A DNA stretch of 64,000 bases from Streptomyces sp. G-G2 (GCF_030063135.1 NZ_JASISO010000017.1:1-64000); one strand, 5' to 3'. Shown: positions 1 to 9,964, numbered from the stretch's first letter. Made by a program: numbers and translations. The notes: generated by a model not told the origin, from the sequence alone.

Positions 1-89
1 CCACCTCCGACCTGGACGATCTGCTGGCCAGACTCGACCGACACTCTCTCGACCGACAGGAAGAATCCTCCACCGCACCGACTGCTTGA
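1..89 (+). CDS. C-terminal end of an unidentified protein (partial)
   Basis: An open frame enters from the left edge and stops at TGA 87-89, giving about 28 residues that end in EESSTAPTA. The visible part starts with a charged, probably helical stretch (DLDDLLARLDRH) and then a disordered Ser/Thr/Ala tail. Codon use has the G/C third-position bias of the real genes here, which supports coding. The family cannot be named from so short a piece. It lies on the same strand as the glutamate dehydrogenase gene 310 bp downstream, and nothing shows the two are co-transcribed. Confidence 0.45.
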   Translation, partial: TSDLDDLLARLDRHSLDRQEESSTAPTA

Positions 90-1758
<1,669 letters not shown>

Positions 1759-1845
1759 AGCCTGTTGGAGACGTGGCGTCGGGCGCCCGAGAGGCCAGGC
1801 GGGACTTCTCCCACACGACCTGGCGGATCCGGTGGGACGGCGGCG

Positions 1846-1878
1846 GGCGGACGGGTGTTCCCGGTCCGCCCGTCCGCC
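1846..1878 (+). terminator. Hairpin terminator after gdhA
   Basis: A 10-bp stem (GGCGGACGGG at 1846-1855 pairing with CCCGTCCGCC at 1869-1878) with a 13-nt loop lies about 90 bp after the gdhA stop and before the next gene. There is no U tract, as is usual for actinomycete terminators. The function is inferred from structure and position only. Confidence 0.5.
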
Positions 1879-1936
1879 GTCTGACACCCTGGTGCGGACG
1901 ATCACGTGACCGCCGCCGCTGGACAGGGGACCCGCG

Positions 1937-3289
1937 TTGCTGCTCAAGGCCTTGCAAGGAATCCACGGTGACCGCGCCGACGCGGTCACCGTCGCCGGGC
2001 GTTCCGCCTCGTACGAGGAACTGCTCGGCGCGGCCCGCGCCGTGGCCGCCGACGTGGCCGGGGCCCCCGCCTTCGCGGTGACCGCGACCGCCTCCCTGGA
2101 GACCGTCGCCGCCGTGGTGGGCGGGCTGCTCGCCGGAGTGCCGGTGGTCCCGGTCCCGCCGGACGCCGGTCCCGCCGAGCGCGAGCACATCCTGCGCGAC
2201 TCCGGCGCCGTCCTCGTCGACGCCGACTTCGCCCGCCGGGCGCCCGCGAGCGCCCTCACCGGGACGAAGGCCCCCGGCCCGGACGACCCGGCCCTGATCC
2301 TCTACACCTCGGGCACCACCGGCGCGCCCAAGGGCGTCGTCCACACCGCGGCCGCCCTCGCCGCCGGGCTCGACGCCCTCGCCGAGGCCTGGGAGTGGAC
2401 CGCCGAGGACACCCTCGTCCACGGGCTGCCGCTGTTCCATGTGCACGGCCTGGTCCTCGGCGTGCTCGGCGCCCTGCGCACCGGCAGCCGCCTGGTCCAC
2501 ACCGGCCGCCCCACCCCGGACGCGTACGCGGCGGCGGGCGGCAGCCTGTACTTCGGCGTGCCCACCGTCTGGTCCCGGATCGCGGCCGACCCGGCCGCCG
2601 CCGGGGCCCTCGCCACGGCCCGGCTCCTGGTCTCGGGCAGCGCGCCGCTGCCCACCCCCGTCTTCCGTGAGCTGACGCGGCTCACCGGCCTCGCGCCGCT
2701 GGAGCGCTACGGGATGACGGAAACCCTGATCACCCTGAGCGGCCGGGCGGACCGCGCGCCCCGTCCCGGTACGGTCGGCACCCCGGTCGCGGGGGTCCGT
2801 ACCCGGATCGTGGCCGAGCCCGGCGCCGACATCGGTGAACTCCAGCTGACCGGGCCGACGCTGTTCACCGGCTACCTGGGCCGGCCGGAGGCCACGGCCG
2901 CCTCGTACACCGGGGACGGGTGGTTCCGTACGGGCGACATCGCGGCCGTCGACGAGGACGGCGTGCACCGGATCGTGGGCCGGGCCTCCATCGACATGAT
3001 CAAGTCGGGCGGCTACCGGATCGGCGCGGGCGAGGTCGAGAACGCCCTCCTCGACCACCCGGCCGTCAGCGAGGCGGCCGTGGTCGGGGTCCCCGACGCC
3101 GACCTCGGGCAGCGCGTCGTGGCCTTCGTGGTGGCCGACGGGGTCACCGGACCCGAACTCACCGATTTCGTCGCCGCCCACCTCTCGGTGCACAAACGCC
3201 CCCGCGAGGTGCGGTTCGTGGCGTCCCTGCCGCGCAACGCCATGGGAAAACCGCAGAAGCGGCTGCTGCTCTCGCCCGAGGAGCGCTGA
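1937..3289 (+). CDS. Acyl-CoA synthetase, malonyl-CoA synthetase (MatB)-like
   Basis: A 450-residue AMP-forming acid:CoA ligase of the ANL superfamily, predicted to activate a small carboxylic acid with ATP and CoA. Core motifs are complete: ILYTSGTTGAPKGVV (P-loop, about residue 118), ERYGMTETLI (A5), GDGWFRTGDIA (A7), GRASIDMIKSGGYRIGAGEVE (A8, hinge) and a C-terminal MGKPQKR with the catalytic lysine. The short length, LPLFHVHGLVLG and IKSGGYRIGAGE are the pattern I remember for streptomycete MatB, which makes malonyl- or methylmalonyl-CoA, so that substrate is inferred. Start: TTG 1937, six bases after AGGGGA; a CTG follows. It is convergent with the truncated adenylation gene. Confidence 0.85.
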   Translation: MLLKALQGIHGDRADAVTVAGRSASYEELLGAARAVAADVAGAPAFAVTATASLETVAAVVGGLLAGVPVVPVPPDAGPAEREHILRDSGAVLVDADFARRAPASALTGTKAPGPDDPALILYTSGTTGAPKGVVHTAAALAAGLDALAEAWEWTAEDTLVHGLPLFHVHGLVLGVLGALRTGSRLVHTGRPTPDAYAAAGGSLYFGVPTVWSRIAADPAAAGALATARLLVSGSAPLPTPVFRELTRLTGLAPLERYGMTETLITLSGRADRAPRPGTVGTPVAGVRTRIVAEPGADIGELQLTGPTLFTGYLGRPEATAASYTGDGWFRTGDIAAVDEDGVHRIVGRASIDMIKSGGYRIGAGEVENALLDHPAVSEAAVVGVPDADLGQRVVAFVVADGVTGPELTDFVAAHLSVHKRPREVRFVASLPRNAMGKPQKRLLLSPEER

Positions 3290-3310
3290 ACCTCCGCCGG
3301 GCCCGCGGGC

Positions 3311-3368
3311 GTTAACGCCGTTAACGCCGTTAACGCCGACAATGCGGTGACGCGTTAACGCCGTTAAG
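3311..3368. repeat. Short tandem repeat of GTTAACGCC
   Basis: Three perfect head-to-tail copies of GTTAACGCC at 3311-3337, then a fourth at 3354-3362 followed by a partial GTTAAG. Each unit contains the GTTAAC palindrome, so the array can form many alternative hairpins. It lies in the 259-bp gap between two convergent genes. It may be slippage-generated spacer DNA or a protein-binding array; the sequence does not decide. Confidence 0.7.
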
Positions 3369-3548
3369 ACCCCGCGGGCGCGAACAGCGGGTCGTGGACC
3401 GGGCAGGCAGGCGGGCCGCGCGGCCGGTACCCGGTAGGCCACCCGCTCGCGCAGCCGCCCCGTCCACGGCTCCGCGGGCGAGCGCCCCTTGACGAGGAAG
3501 TGCCTGCTGCGGTCCGCCTCCGCCTCCGTCCGCCGCCTCCGCCCCGCC

Positions 3549-4544
3549 TCACAGCACGGTCGGCGATCCCGACACCTCCCACAGCACGGCGCACGGCGCG
3601 ATCCCCGAGGCCTTCCACGCGGCGGGCACCCGCTCCTCCACCGGCTCGTCCGCCAGGAGTACGTGGCGCAGCGCGGGCAGCGTCGTACCGCGCGCGGCGG
3701 CACCGGTGAGCCGCGCCAGCCCCGAGGGGAGCTGCGTCAGCACCGTCACCTCCTGGTCCTCCAGCAGTTCGGCGAACTGGCGCGGATCCGCCCCGGTGTC
3801 CCGGTCGACGACCACGGCCCGCCCGCCCGAGAGCAGCGGCCCCCACATCTCGCGCATGCCCAGGTCCAGGCCCGGCGAGTGGAAGGAGGTCCACACCCCT
3901 TCGGGTCCCGTGTCCAGCAGCGGGACGATGCTGTCCACCCAGGCCAGCACCTCCCCGTGGCTCACCGGCCGCACGGACAGCGCCCGGCCCGGGTCGCCGC
4001 CCGAGGGCAGTGCCAGGAAGGCCGCGTCCGGGGGGAGTCCACGGCGTACGCCGGTCACCGCGCGGGTGGCGATGACGAACGGGCCCGCCTTGGCGACGGG
4101 TATCTCGTCGCGCAGCAGCCCGGTGTCGGAGATGACCACCCCGGCGCCCGCGTCCCGGGTCAGGAACTCCTGGAGCCCCGCGTGGTGCCCGGGCTCCAGC
4201 GGCAGTGCGGCGGCCCCCGAGCGCAGTACGCCGACGAGGGCGCCCGCGGCCGTGCAGGAGCGCCGCGCGCGTACCGCGACGGCCGAGCCGGGGCCCGTAC
4301 GGCCCGCGAGCTTGCGCGCGATCTCGCCGGCGAGCCAGTTTAGTTCCAGGTACGTCGCCTGTTCCTCCGGGTCGCTGGCGGCGATCCGGACCGGGTGGCG
4401 GGCTGCCGCGGCCGCGAAACGGATGTCGATGCGGTCCCGGCGCTCCGGCCGCTCCGCGGCCGGGGCGAGCCCTATCCGGCCGAGCAGACCGCCCAGGTCG
4501 GCGGACAACCGGTCGAGCTCCGGATGCTCCGGAGTGGGGTTCAT
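3549..4544 (-). CDS. Truncated, degenerate adenylation-domain protein
   Basis: A 331-residue protein covering only the N-terminal subdomain of an ANL adenylating enzyme. Alignable parts are YLELNWLAGEIARKL (A1 region), AGALVGVLRSGAAALPLEPG (A2), a core-3 position reading LALPSGGDPGRALS instead of the usual TSGSTGxPKG, and SPGLDLGMREMWGPLLSGGRAVV (A4 region). It stops about where A5 (YGPTE/S) should be, so the A7, A8 and A10 motifs, including the catalytic lysine, are absent. Substrate activation therefore looks impossible without a partner subunit. Start ATG 4544. It could be a decaying NRPS or ligase gene, or a non-catalytic paralogue. It converges with the MatB-like gene. Confidence 0.7.
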   Translation of the reverse strand: MNPTPEHPELDRLSADLGGLLGRIGLAPAAERPERRDRIDIRFAAAAARHPVRIAASDPEEQATYLELNWLAGEIARKLAGRTGPGSAVAVRARRSCTAAGALVGVLRSGAAALPLEPGHHAGLQEFLTRDAGAGVVISDTGLLRDEIPVAKAGPFVIATRAVTGVRRGLPPDAAFLALPSGGDPGRALSVRPVSHGEVLAWVDSIVPLLDTGPEGVWTSFHSPGLDLGMREMWGPLLSGGRAVVVDRDTGADPRQFAELLEDQEVTVLTQLPSGLARLTGAAARGTTLPALRHVLLADEPVEERVPAAWKASGIAPCAVLWEVSGSPTVL

Positions 4545-4880
4545 GCGGCCTCCCGGACCTCGCTGCGGTCTTCCACGGCCCGATGGTGTCGGCGGACGCC
4601 GGAGAATCGCTCAAGTCCCGGCGTACAGAACGGGTCGGGAGTGGCTGGGGAGCCGCTGGGGACCGGCTGGGAGCGGGGCCGGGACCGGATCAAAGGCCGC
4701 TCGGGACTGCCTCGAGAACCCCTCGGGGACGGCTCCAGGAGGGGTCGAGGGGGGCTTGGGAGGCTGTGGCCGGGCCGGGTGTGGCATGCCTACGATTCCA
4801 GGGTTCGTGCCGCTGCCACACGCTTCGCCCCGTGCCGCGAGGCCCGTTCCCGTAGACGCACGCGTATGGAGGAGAGCTTT
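4545..4880. promoter_or_regulatory. Divergent intergenic region between adenylation fragment and NmrA-like gene
   Basis: About 336 bp without a gene. The left half is low-complexity with repeated CTGGGGA-type words. Near the NmrA-like gene there is a perfect 8-bp inverted repeat, GTGTGGCA (4779-4786) and TGCCACAC (4814-4821), enclosing TACGAT at 4791-4796, which could be a -10 hexamer. An operator flanking the promoter is plausible, but the -35 is not clear. Confidence 0.35.
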
Positions 4881-5750
4881 GTGGCTATGGCTCGTCTCGC
4901 GAGACGGCACTTGACTGGATTCATGACTCAGAACGCGCAGAACGCGCAGATCGCCCTCGTCATCGGTGGGACCGGCAAGAGCGGCCGACGCGTCGCCGAG
5001 AAGCTCTCCGCACGAGGCCTTCCGGTCCGGGTCGGATCGCGGCATGGTGAACCGGCCTTTGACTGGAGCCAGCCCGACACCTGGGCGGCGGCGCTGGAGG
5101 GCGTCGACCGTGTGTACGTGACCTACTACCCGGACTTGGCCTTTCCGGGCGCCGCCGAGCAGGTCGGCGAGTTCTCCGAGGTGGCCGTGGCGAGCGGCGC
5201 GCGCCGCCTGGTGCTGCTCTCGGGCCGCGGCGAGGAGGCCGCGGAGGTCAGCGAGGACAACCTCAAGGCCTCCGGAGCCGACTGGACGGTGGTGCGCGCC
5301 AGCTGGTTCAACCAGAACTTCAACGAGAGCTTCTTCCTGGAGCCCGTCCTGGCCGGGGAGATCGCCCTGCCGACCGCGGACGCGGTGGAGGCCTTCGTCG
5401 ACGTCGACGACATCGCCGACGTCGTGGTCGCCGCCCTGACCGACGACAAGCACATCGGCAAGACCTACGAACTGTCCGGCCCGCGCCTGCTCAGCTTCAG
5501 CGACGTCGCCGACGAGCTGTCCAAGGCCACCGGACGGGAGATCGCCTACATCTCGGTCAGCAACGAGGACTACCGCGCGGTGCTCCGGGAGAATGACCTT
5601 CCGGAGGAGTTCGCCGACCTGTTCACCATGATCCTGGACGGCCGCAACGCGCACCTGGCGCACGGGGTCGAGGAGGCCCTGGGCCGCAAGCCCAAGGACT
5701 TCGCCGACTTCGCCCGCGAGGCGGCGGCGACCGGGGTCTGGAACGTCTGA
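4881..5750 (+). CDS. NmrA-like NAD(P)-binding protein (atypical SDR)
   Basis: A 289-residue Rossmann-fold protein of the NmrA/atypical short-chain dehydrogenase group. The dinucleotide motif IGGTGKSGRRVAEKL sits near the N terminus; RRLVLLSGRGEEAAE and WTVVRASWFNQNFNESFF follow, as in quinone-oxidoreductase or redox-sensor relatives. The classical Tyr-x-x-x-Lys pair is not evident, as is common in this group. GTG 4881 is chosen because GGAGGAG lies six bases upstream; an internal ATG at 4923 lacks such a signal. It is followed by the 16-bp tandem repeat and then the hemerythrin operon. Substrate unknown. Confidence 0.8.
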   Translation: MAMARLARRHLTGFMTQNAQNAQIALVIGGTGKSGRRVAEKLSARGLPVRVGSRHGEPAFDWSQPDTWAAALEGVDRVYVTYYPDLAFPGAAEQVGEFSEVAVASGARRLVLLSGRGEEAAEVSEDNLKASGADWTVVRASWFNQNFNESFFLEPVLAGEIALPTADAVEAFVDVDDIADVVVAALTDDKHIGKTYELSGPRLLSFSDVADELSKATGREIAYISVSNEDYRAVLRENDLPEEFADLFTMILDGRNAHLAHGVEEALGRKPKDFADFAREAAATGVWNV

Positions 5751-5800
5751 TCCCTGACCGGCCGGACGGCGTGCGGCGGTGTGCGGTGCGGCCGCGGTCC

Positions 5801-5880
5801 GACCGGCCGACCGCCCGACCGGCCGACCGCCCGACCGGCCGACCGCCCGACCGGCCGACCGCCCGACCGGCCGACCGCCC
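5801..5880. repeat. Five perfect copies of a 16-bp tandem repeat
   Basis: The 16-mer GACCGGCCGACCGCCC occurs five times without a mismatch at 5801-5816, 5817-5832, 5833-5848, 5849-5864 and 5865-5880. Each unit contains the palindrome CCGGCC. The array sits in the gap between the NmrA-like gene and the hemerythrin gene, about 90 bp before the latter's start. Perfect identity suggests recent expansion and likely copy-number variation between strains. Open frames through it on the minus strand are an artefact of the GC-rich repeat. Confidence 0.9.
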
Positions 5881-5971
5881 GGCCATCCGGCAGGACGGCC
5901 CGGCGGGACGTACGTACGACCTCGGGCACACCCGTACGACCGCACTTCGTCCCCGCCGGCAGGAGGCCCCG

Positions 5972-6610
5972 ATGACCACACCCCCGCCGTCCTTCTCCAG
6001 CGAGAACGGACTGGCCGCGCTCCCCCCGCACTTCCACGGCTTCGCCCTGATGCACATGGCGATGCGGCGCGACGCCGCCCGGCTGCGCGCGGCCGCCCCC
6101 GCCTGGCGGGACACGGGCGCCGAGTGGTGGCAGCGGCTGCGCGAGGTCATCGAGTGGCACCACACCAGCGAGGACGACGTGCTGTGGCCCGGACTGCGCC
6201 GCCGCGACGCCGACTTCGAGGCGCGGGCCCGCGAACTCCACCACGACCACGAGGAGCTGGACGCGGCGATGGCCGCGGTGTCCACCGCCGTCGGGCGCGG
6301 CGGCGACGGCCTGGTGCCCGCCGCGAAGACCTTCGAGGAGATCCTGCGCGGCCACCTGCGCGACGAGGAACGCGTGGTCTTCCCGGTCTTCGACCGGATG
6401 GGGGAGCGGGCCTACCTCGCGGAGGAGCGCAAGGTGGTCTCCAGCGCGCCGGTGCGGGTGATGACGTACCTCCAGCCGTGGATGTTCGACGGCTCGAGCC
6501 GGGAGTCCGTCGCGCACGTGTCCTCCACCATTGCACCGCCGGTCCGGCTGATCGGTGCGACGCTGTTGCGCAGGCGGTACGAGCGGACGCTGAAGGGACT
6601 CCTGACGTGA
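5972..6610 (+). CDS. Hemerythrin HHE domain protein
   Basis: A 212-residue cytosolic protein with a four-helix hemerythrin-like fold expected to bind a di-iron centre, with possible roles in oxygen, nitric oxide or redox sensing. Candidate ligands are visible: H in FALMHMAMRRD, EWHHTSEDDVLWPGL, LHHDHEELDAAM and RGHLRDEERVVFPVF, the usual H-x(n)-HHxxED-H-HxxxE spacing. The ATG start follows a perfect AGGAGG by five bases. The stop overlaps the GTG of the next gene (GTGA), and the AraC gene follows, so the three are one operon. The 16-bp repeat array lies directly upstream. Confidence 0.85.
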   Translation: MTTPPPSFSSENGLAALPPHFHGFALMHMAMRRDAARLRAAAPAWRDTGAEWWQRLREVIEWHHTSEDDVLWPGLRRRDADFEARARELHHDHEELDAAMAAVSTAVGRGGDGLVPAAKTFEEILRGHLRDEERVVFPVFDRMGERAYLAEERKVVSSAPVRVMTYLQPWMFDGSSRESVAHVSSTIAPPVRLIGATLLRRRYERTLKGLLT

Positions 6611-7134
6611 CGAGCACGACCACGCAATCGGCCACACTCGTCGCGGCGACCGTGGGCACCGGCCTGATGGCCGGGCTCTACTTCGCCTTCGACATCTCGG
6701 TGATGCCGGGCCTGGGGCGCGGTGACGACCAGACCTACGTGACCGCGATGCGCATCATCAACGACGCCATCGACAACGGGCTGTTCGGGCTGCTCTTCCT
6801 CGGGGCGTTCCTCGCCACGGGCGTCGCTGCCGTGCAGCAGCAGCGCGGCGGCCGCCCCGACGCGGCGCGCTGGGGCTGGACGGCCTTCGCGCTGTACGCC
6901 CTGTCGCTTGTCGTGACGGCGGCGGTCAACATCCCGCTGAACACCCAACTCGCCCGCGCGGGAGCCGACTTCGGGGCCGCCAGGTCCCGCTTCGGGTCCC
7001 GCTGGACCGGCGGCAACCTCGTGCGCACCGTGGCCTGTACGGCCGCCCTCGCGGCCCTGGGCCGGGCGCTGCCGCGGGAGAGCGGGCGCTTCGCCGTCCC
7101 CCCAGTGCGGAAGGAAGCCCCATGGACACGCTGA
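6607..7134 (+). CDS. DUF1772 (anthrone-oxygenase-like) integral membrane protein
   Basis: A 175-residue membrane protein with about four hydrophobic segments: TLVAATVGTGLMAGLYFAF, GLFGLLFLGAFLATGVAAV, GWTAFALYALSLVVTAAV and a C-terminal helix near VRTVACTAALAALG. The pattern with INIPLNxQL-like VNIPLNTQLA and a W before the last helix is that of DUF1772, a family that includes fungal anthrone oxygenases. Biochemical function in bacteria is unknown to me. The GTG start overlaps the hemerythrin stop, and its own end overlaps the AraC start by 13 bp, so it is translationally coupled on both sides. Confidence 0.82.
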   Translation: MTSTTTQSATLVAATVGTGLMAGLYFAFDISVMPGLGRGDDQTYVTAMRIINDAIDNGLFGLLFLGAFLATGVAAVQQQRGGRPDAARWGWTAFALYALSLVVTAAVNIPLNTQLARAGADFGAARSRFGSRWTGGNLVRTVACTAALAALGRALPRESGRFAVPPVRKEAPWTR

Positions 7135-8120
7135 CCGGTCTGCTCGAAGGCCCCAAGGCCCGGGGCGCCTTCCTGCTCACGTCCGTCTTCAACCCGCCCT
7201 GGTCGCTGCGCGTCGAGGACCGGGCCCCGCTGTCCGTGGTCACCATGGTGCGCGGCGAGGCCTGGCTGGTCCCGGAGCGCGGCGCGCCCGTACTGATCCG
7301 GCCCGGTGACCTGACGGTCGTCCGCGGCCCCGAGCCGTACACGGTCGCGGACCGGGCGGACACCCCGGTCCGGATCACGGTCGGCCCCGAGCAGCGGTGC
7401 AGCACCGAGGAGGGGGAGGACGTCACCGACACCATGGCGCTGGGCGTGCGGACCTGGGGTGAGGCCTTCCAGGACGACGGGTCGGCGATCATGCTCAGCG
7501 GCACCTACCAGGCGCCCAGCGAGATCGGCCGGCGGCTGCTGAACGCGCTGCCCACGATCCTGGTGCGCCCGGCCGGGTCCGGGGGCGACACTCTGGTGCG
7601 GCTGCTCGTGATGGAGATCGGCAAGGACGAACCGGGCCAGGAGATCGTGCTCGACCGGCTGCTCGACCTGCTCCTGATCGGCGTACTGCGCACCTGGCTC
7701 GCGGACCCCGGCAGTGGCGCGCCCGCCTGGTACCGGGCACAGAGCGACCCGGTGGTCGGCCCTTCGCTGAGGCTGCTGCACGAGAACCCGGCGTACGGCT
7801 GGACGGTGGAGGAACTCGCCCGCAAGGTCGGTGTCTCGCGGGCCTCGCTGGCCCGCCGCTTCGCGGAGGTCGTGGGCGAGCCCCCGGTCGCCTACCTCAC
7901 CGGCTGGCGGCTGGCCCTGGCCGCCGACCTGCTGCGCGAACCGGAGGCCACGGTGGCGAGCGTGGCCCGCCGCGTCGGCTACAGCAGCGCCTTCGCCCTC
8001 TCCACGGCCTTCAAGCGGGTCCGCGGGGTCAGCCCCCAGGAGTTCCGCGCGGGCACCACCCGGGACACGCCCCGGGAGTCCCCCCAGCCCCCGAGAACGG
8101 TGGTCCTGCGCTCCTCCTAG
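7122..8120 (+). CDS. AraC-family transcriptional regulator with N-terminal cupin
   Basis: A 332-residue regulator. The N-terminal half is a beta-rich cupin ligand domain (VVTMVRGEAWLVPERG, LIRPGDLTVVRGPEPYTVAD). The C-terminal 100 residues form the double helix-turn-helix of AraC proteins: WTVEELARKVGVSRASLARRF and EATVASVARRVGYSSAFALSTAFKRVRGVSPQEFR. Relatives often control neighbouring oxidoreductase genes. The start ATG 7122 lies inside the end of the DUF1772 gene, so it is the last gene of the hemerythrin operon and may be autoregulatory. It converges with the DHFR-like gene, with only 13 bp between them. Confidence 0.9.
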   Translation: MDTLTGLLEGPKARGAFLLTSVFNPPWSLRVEDRAPLSVVTMVRGEAWLVPERGAPVLIRPGDLTVVRGPEPYTVADRADTPVRITVGPEQRCSTEEGEDVTDTMALGVRTWGEAFQDDGSAIMLSGTYQAPSEIGRRLLNALPTILVRPAGSGGDTLVRLLVMEIGKDEPGQEIVLDRLLDLLLIGVLRTWLADPGSGAPAWYRAQSDPVVGPSLRLLHENPAYGWTVEELARKVGVSRASLARRFAEVVGEPPVAYLTGWRLALAADLLREPEATVASVARRVGYSSAFALSTAFKRVRGVSPQEFRAGTTRDTPRESPQPPRTVVLRSS

Positions 8121-8133
8121 GCCGCTTGTGCGC

Positions 8134-8778
8134 TCACTTGCGCCAGAACAGGTGGTGGGTCACGCCGCTCGGGCTGGGTACGGCCTCCAGGTGGAACCGG
8201 TCGAGCAGCTCGTCGGGCGATTCCCAGAGCCGTACCCCGGAGCCGAGCCGCACCGGGGCGACCACCACGTGCAGGGTGTCGACGAGGTCGGCGTCGAGGA
8301 ACTCCCGGATGGTGGTGGCCCCGCCGCCGAGCCGGACGTCCTTGCCCCCGGCCGCCTCCTTGGCCTGTTCCAGGACCTTCGCCGGGTCGTCGTCGACGAA
8401 GTGGAAGGTCGTGTCGGAGAGCGTGAACGAGGGGCGCTCGTGGTGGGTCAGCACGAACACCGGCGTGCGGAACGGGGGCCGCTCGCCCCACCAGCCCAGC
8501 CAGTCGTGGTCCGTCCAGGGCCCGCGCTGGGGACCGAACTTGTTGCGGCCCATGATCTCGGCCCCGATGTCGCGCGCGTAGTCCCGCACGAAGTAGTCGT
8601 CGAGACCGCGGCTGCCCCCGGCCTCGGTGCGCATGGGCCAGCTCGCCGTGGCCCCCGCCCAGGCGAACAGCTCCCCGGGATCGGCGTCGCCGAACGGCCG
8701 CTCCAGGCTCTGGTGCTCACCGGCGCCGAACCCGTCGGACGAGACGATGAAGTTCTGGACCCTCAGCAGCTGACCCAT
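8134..8778 (-). CDS. Dihydrofolate reductase-fold (RibD C-terminal) protein
   Basis: A 214-residue protein of the RibD_C/DHFR-like family of NADPH-binding reductases. Visible features are the N-terminal strand LRVQNFIVSSDGF, IGAEIMGRNKFGP, FVLTHHERPSF, VRLGGGATTIREFLDADLVD (nucleotide-binding GGG with following helix) and VVVAPVRLGSGVRLW. These match the common actinobacterial dihydrofolate reductase family annotation, which usually does not mean the folate enzyme. Start ATG 8778 follows AGGAGG by six bases. It lies downstream of the EntD-like PPTase on the same strand with an 80-bp gap. Substrate unknown. Confidence 0.85.
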   Translation of the reverse strand: MGQLLRVQNFIVSSDGFGAGEHQSLERPFGDADPGELFAWAGATASWPMRTEAGGSRGLDDYFVRDYARDIGAEIMGRNKFGPQRGPWTDHDWLGWWGERPPFRTPVFVLTHHERPSFTLSDTTFHFVDDDPAKVLEQAKEAAGGKDVRLGGGATTIREFLDADLVDTLHVVVAPVRLGSGVRLWESPDELLDRFHLEAVPSPSGVTHHLFWRK

Positions 8779-8858
8779 GTGATTCCTCCTGTGGCGGCGA
8801 CAACAGTGGGACCGCCCGGGCCGGGCGGACTCATCGCCGCGGCGCCGGACAGTCAGCA

Positions 8859-9641
8859 CTATGACCGGCTCCCGGCCGTCCCGCTGGGCGTCCCCCTTCC
8901 GGGCGATGGCGTGTCATGGACCTTCGAGCTGCTTTCCTCCTCCCCGAGGGAGACGTACACGCCTTCGCCGTGGAGCTGGCCGACACCCGCGGGCCGGTCC
9001 GCGCGGTGGACCGCCGTCAGGATCAGGGCCGGGGTGGTGAGCCAGCGGCCGTCGTAGCGGGGGTCCACGGGGGCCGCGGTGGGCGGCGGCTGCAGGACGC
9101 AGGTGAAGGTGCCCTCGGGGGACAGGGCGAGGGCGGCCTGGCGGAAGCCCAGCCAGCTGCCCGTGGCCGGGTACCAGGCCTTGTACACCGCCTCCTTCGC
9201 CGAGAAGAAGACCCGCTCCCACGGGGTCGCCGGATCCGCCGCCGTCAGCTCCGCCAGGTGCGCGCGCTCCGCCGCCGAGGTGATCATGCCGAGCACACCC
9301 TCGGGGAGCGGGCCCGCCGGTTCGGCGTCGATGCCCAGGGCCGACGTACGGCCGGACAGGTCCGCCACCGCCGCGCGGTAGCCCTCGCAGTGGGTGATGC
9401 TGCCCACCACCCCGGACGGCCAGCCCGGGGCGCCGCCCGGCCCCGGGAGCAGCGGGACGGGGGAGCGGCCCAGATCGGCCAGGCAGCGCCGGGCGCAGGC
9501 CCGCGCCGTCGCGAACTGGCGTTGCCTGCGCGCCCGGCGCCCCGCCATCAGCGCCGCCTCCGCCGGGAACAGCGGGGCGGGCGCCGCGTCGTCGAAGGCT
9601 TCCGAGCACGCGACGCCCGGCGGCAGCAGGGTCTCTATCAT
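8859..9641 (-). CDS. 4'-phosphopantetheinyl transferase, EntD-like
   Basis: A 260-residue Sfp/EntD-type enzyme that moves phosphopantetheine from CoA to carrier-protein serines of NRPS, PKS or FAS. Signatures are PGWPSGVVGSITHCEGY (EntD-type early motif), LGIDAEPAGPLPEGV (Mg-binding Asp/Glu) and WERVFFSAKEAVYKAWYP (the catalytic FSxKExxxK). The C-terminal tail after about residue 235 (EEESSSKVHDTPSP...) is low-complexity and longer than I expect. It lies just downstream of a truncated alpha/beta hydrolase gene. It could serve the NRPS in this window, which has no PPTase of its own nearby; that link is inference. Confidence 0.9.
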   Translation of the reverse strand: MIETLLPPGVACSEAFDDAAPAPLFPAEAALMAGRRARRQRQFATARACARRCLADLGRSPVPLLPGPGGAPGWPSGVVGSITHCEGYRAAVADLSGRTSALGIDAEPAGPLPEGVLGMITSAAERAHLAELTAADPATPWERVFFSAKEAVYKAWYPATGSWLGFRQAALALSPEGTFTCVLQPPPTAAPVDPRYDGRWLTTPALILTAVHRADRPAGVGQLHGEGVYVSLGEEESSSKVHDTPSPGRGTPSGTAGSRS

Positions 9642-9666
9642 CGTCCGCCCGGCTCCCGAGGCGCGC

Positions 9667-9960
9667 TCACCGCGAGGAGAGTTCCGCGACGGCCGCGACC
9701 GCCAGCAGCGGCCGTTCCAGCGGCAGCATGTGTCCCGCCCCCGGCACCGGTTCGAAGCGGGCCCCGGGCAGGGTGTCCGCCAGGGTCCGCGACAGCGCGC
9801 TCGCGATCACCTTGTCGCCCTCCCCGTGCGGTGCCACCGCGGGCACCGTGACGGAGGTCAGCGCCGCCCGCGGGTCCCAGCCCCGGGTGCAGCGGAGGAA
9901 CTCCGCCCGCACGTGCGGCGCGGTCGCCGCGAACAGCTGTCGGTTCACGTCCATCGCCAC
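9667..9960 (-). pseudogene. Alpha/beta hydrolase remnant (C-terminal part only)
   Basis: About 97 residues match the end of an alpha/beta hydrolase: VTVPAVAPHGEGDKVI (strand 7 with the acid residue) and FEPVPGAGHMLPLERP (catalytic His). The N-terminal two thirds, including the nucleophile elbow GxSxG, are missing. The frame begins at a GTG only a few bases after the stop codon of the phospholipase gene upstream, with no ribosome binding site or room for a promoter. An insertion or deletion probably removed the 5' part. The PPTase gene follows 25 bp later. Confidence 0.7.
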
Positions 9961-9964
9961 CGGG

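Noticed and set aside
5801-5880. Tandem 16-bp repeats considered as a CRISPR array
   Set aside because: The units are directly abutting with no spacers, and no cas genes are present.
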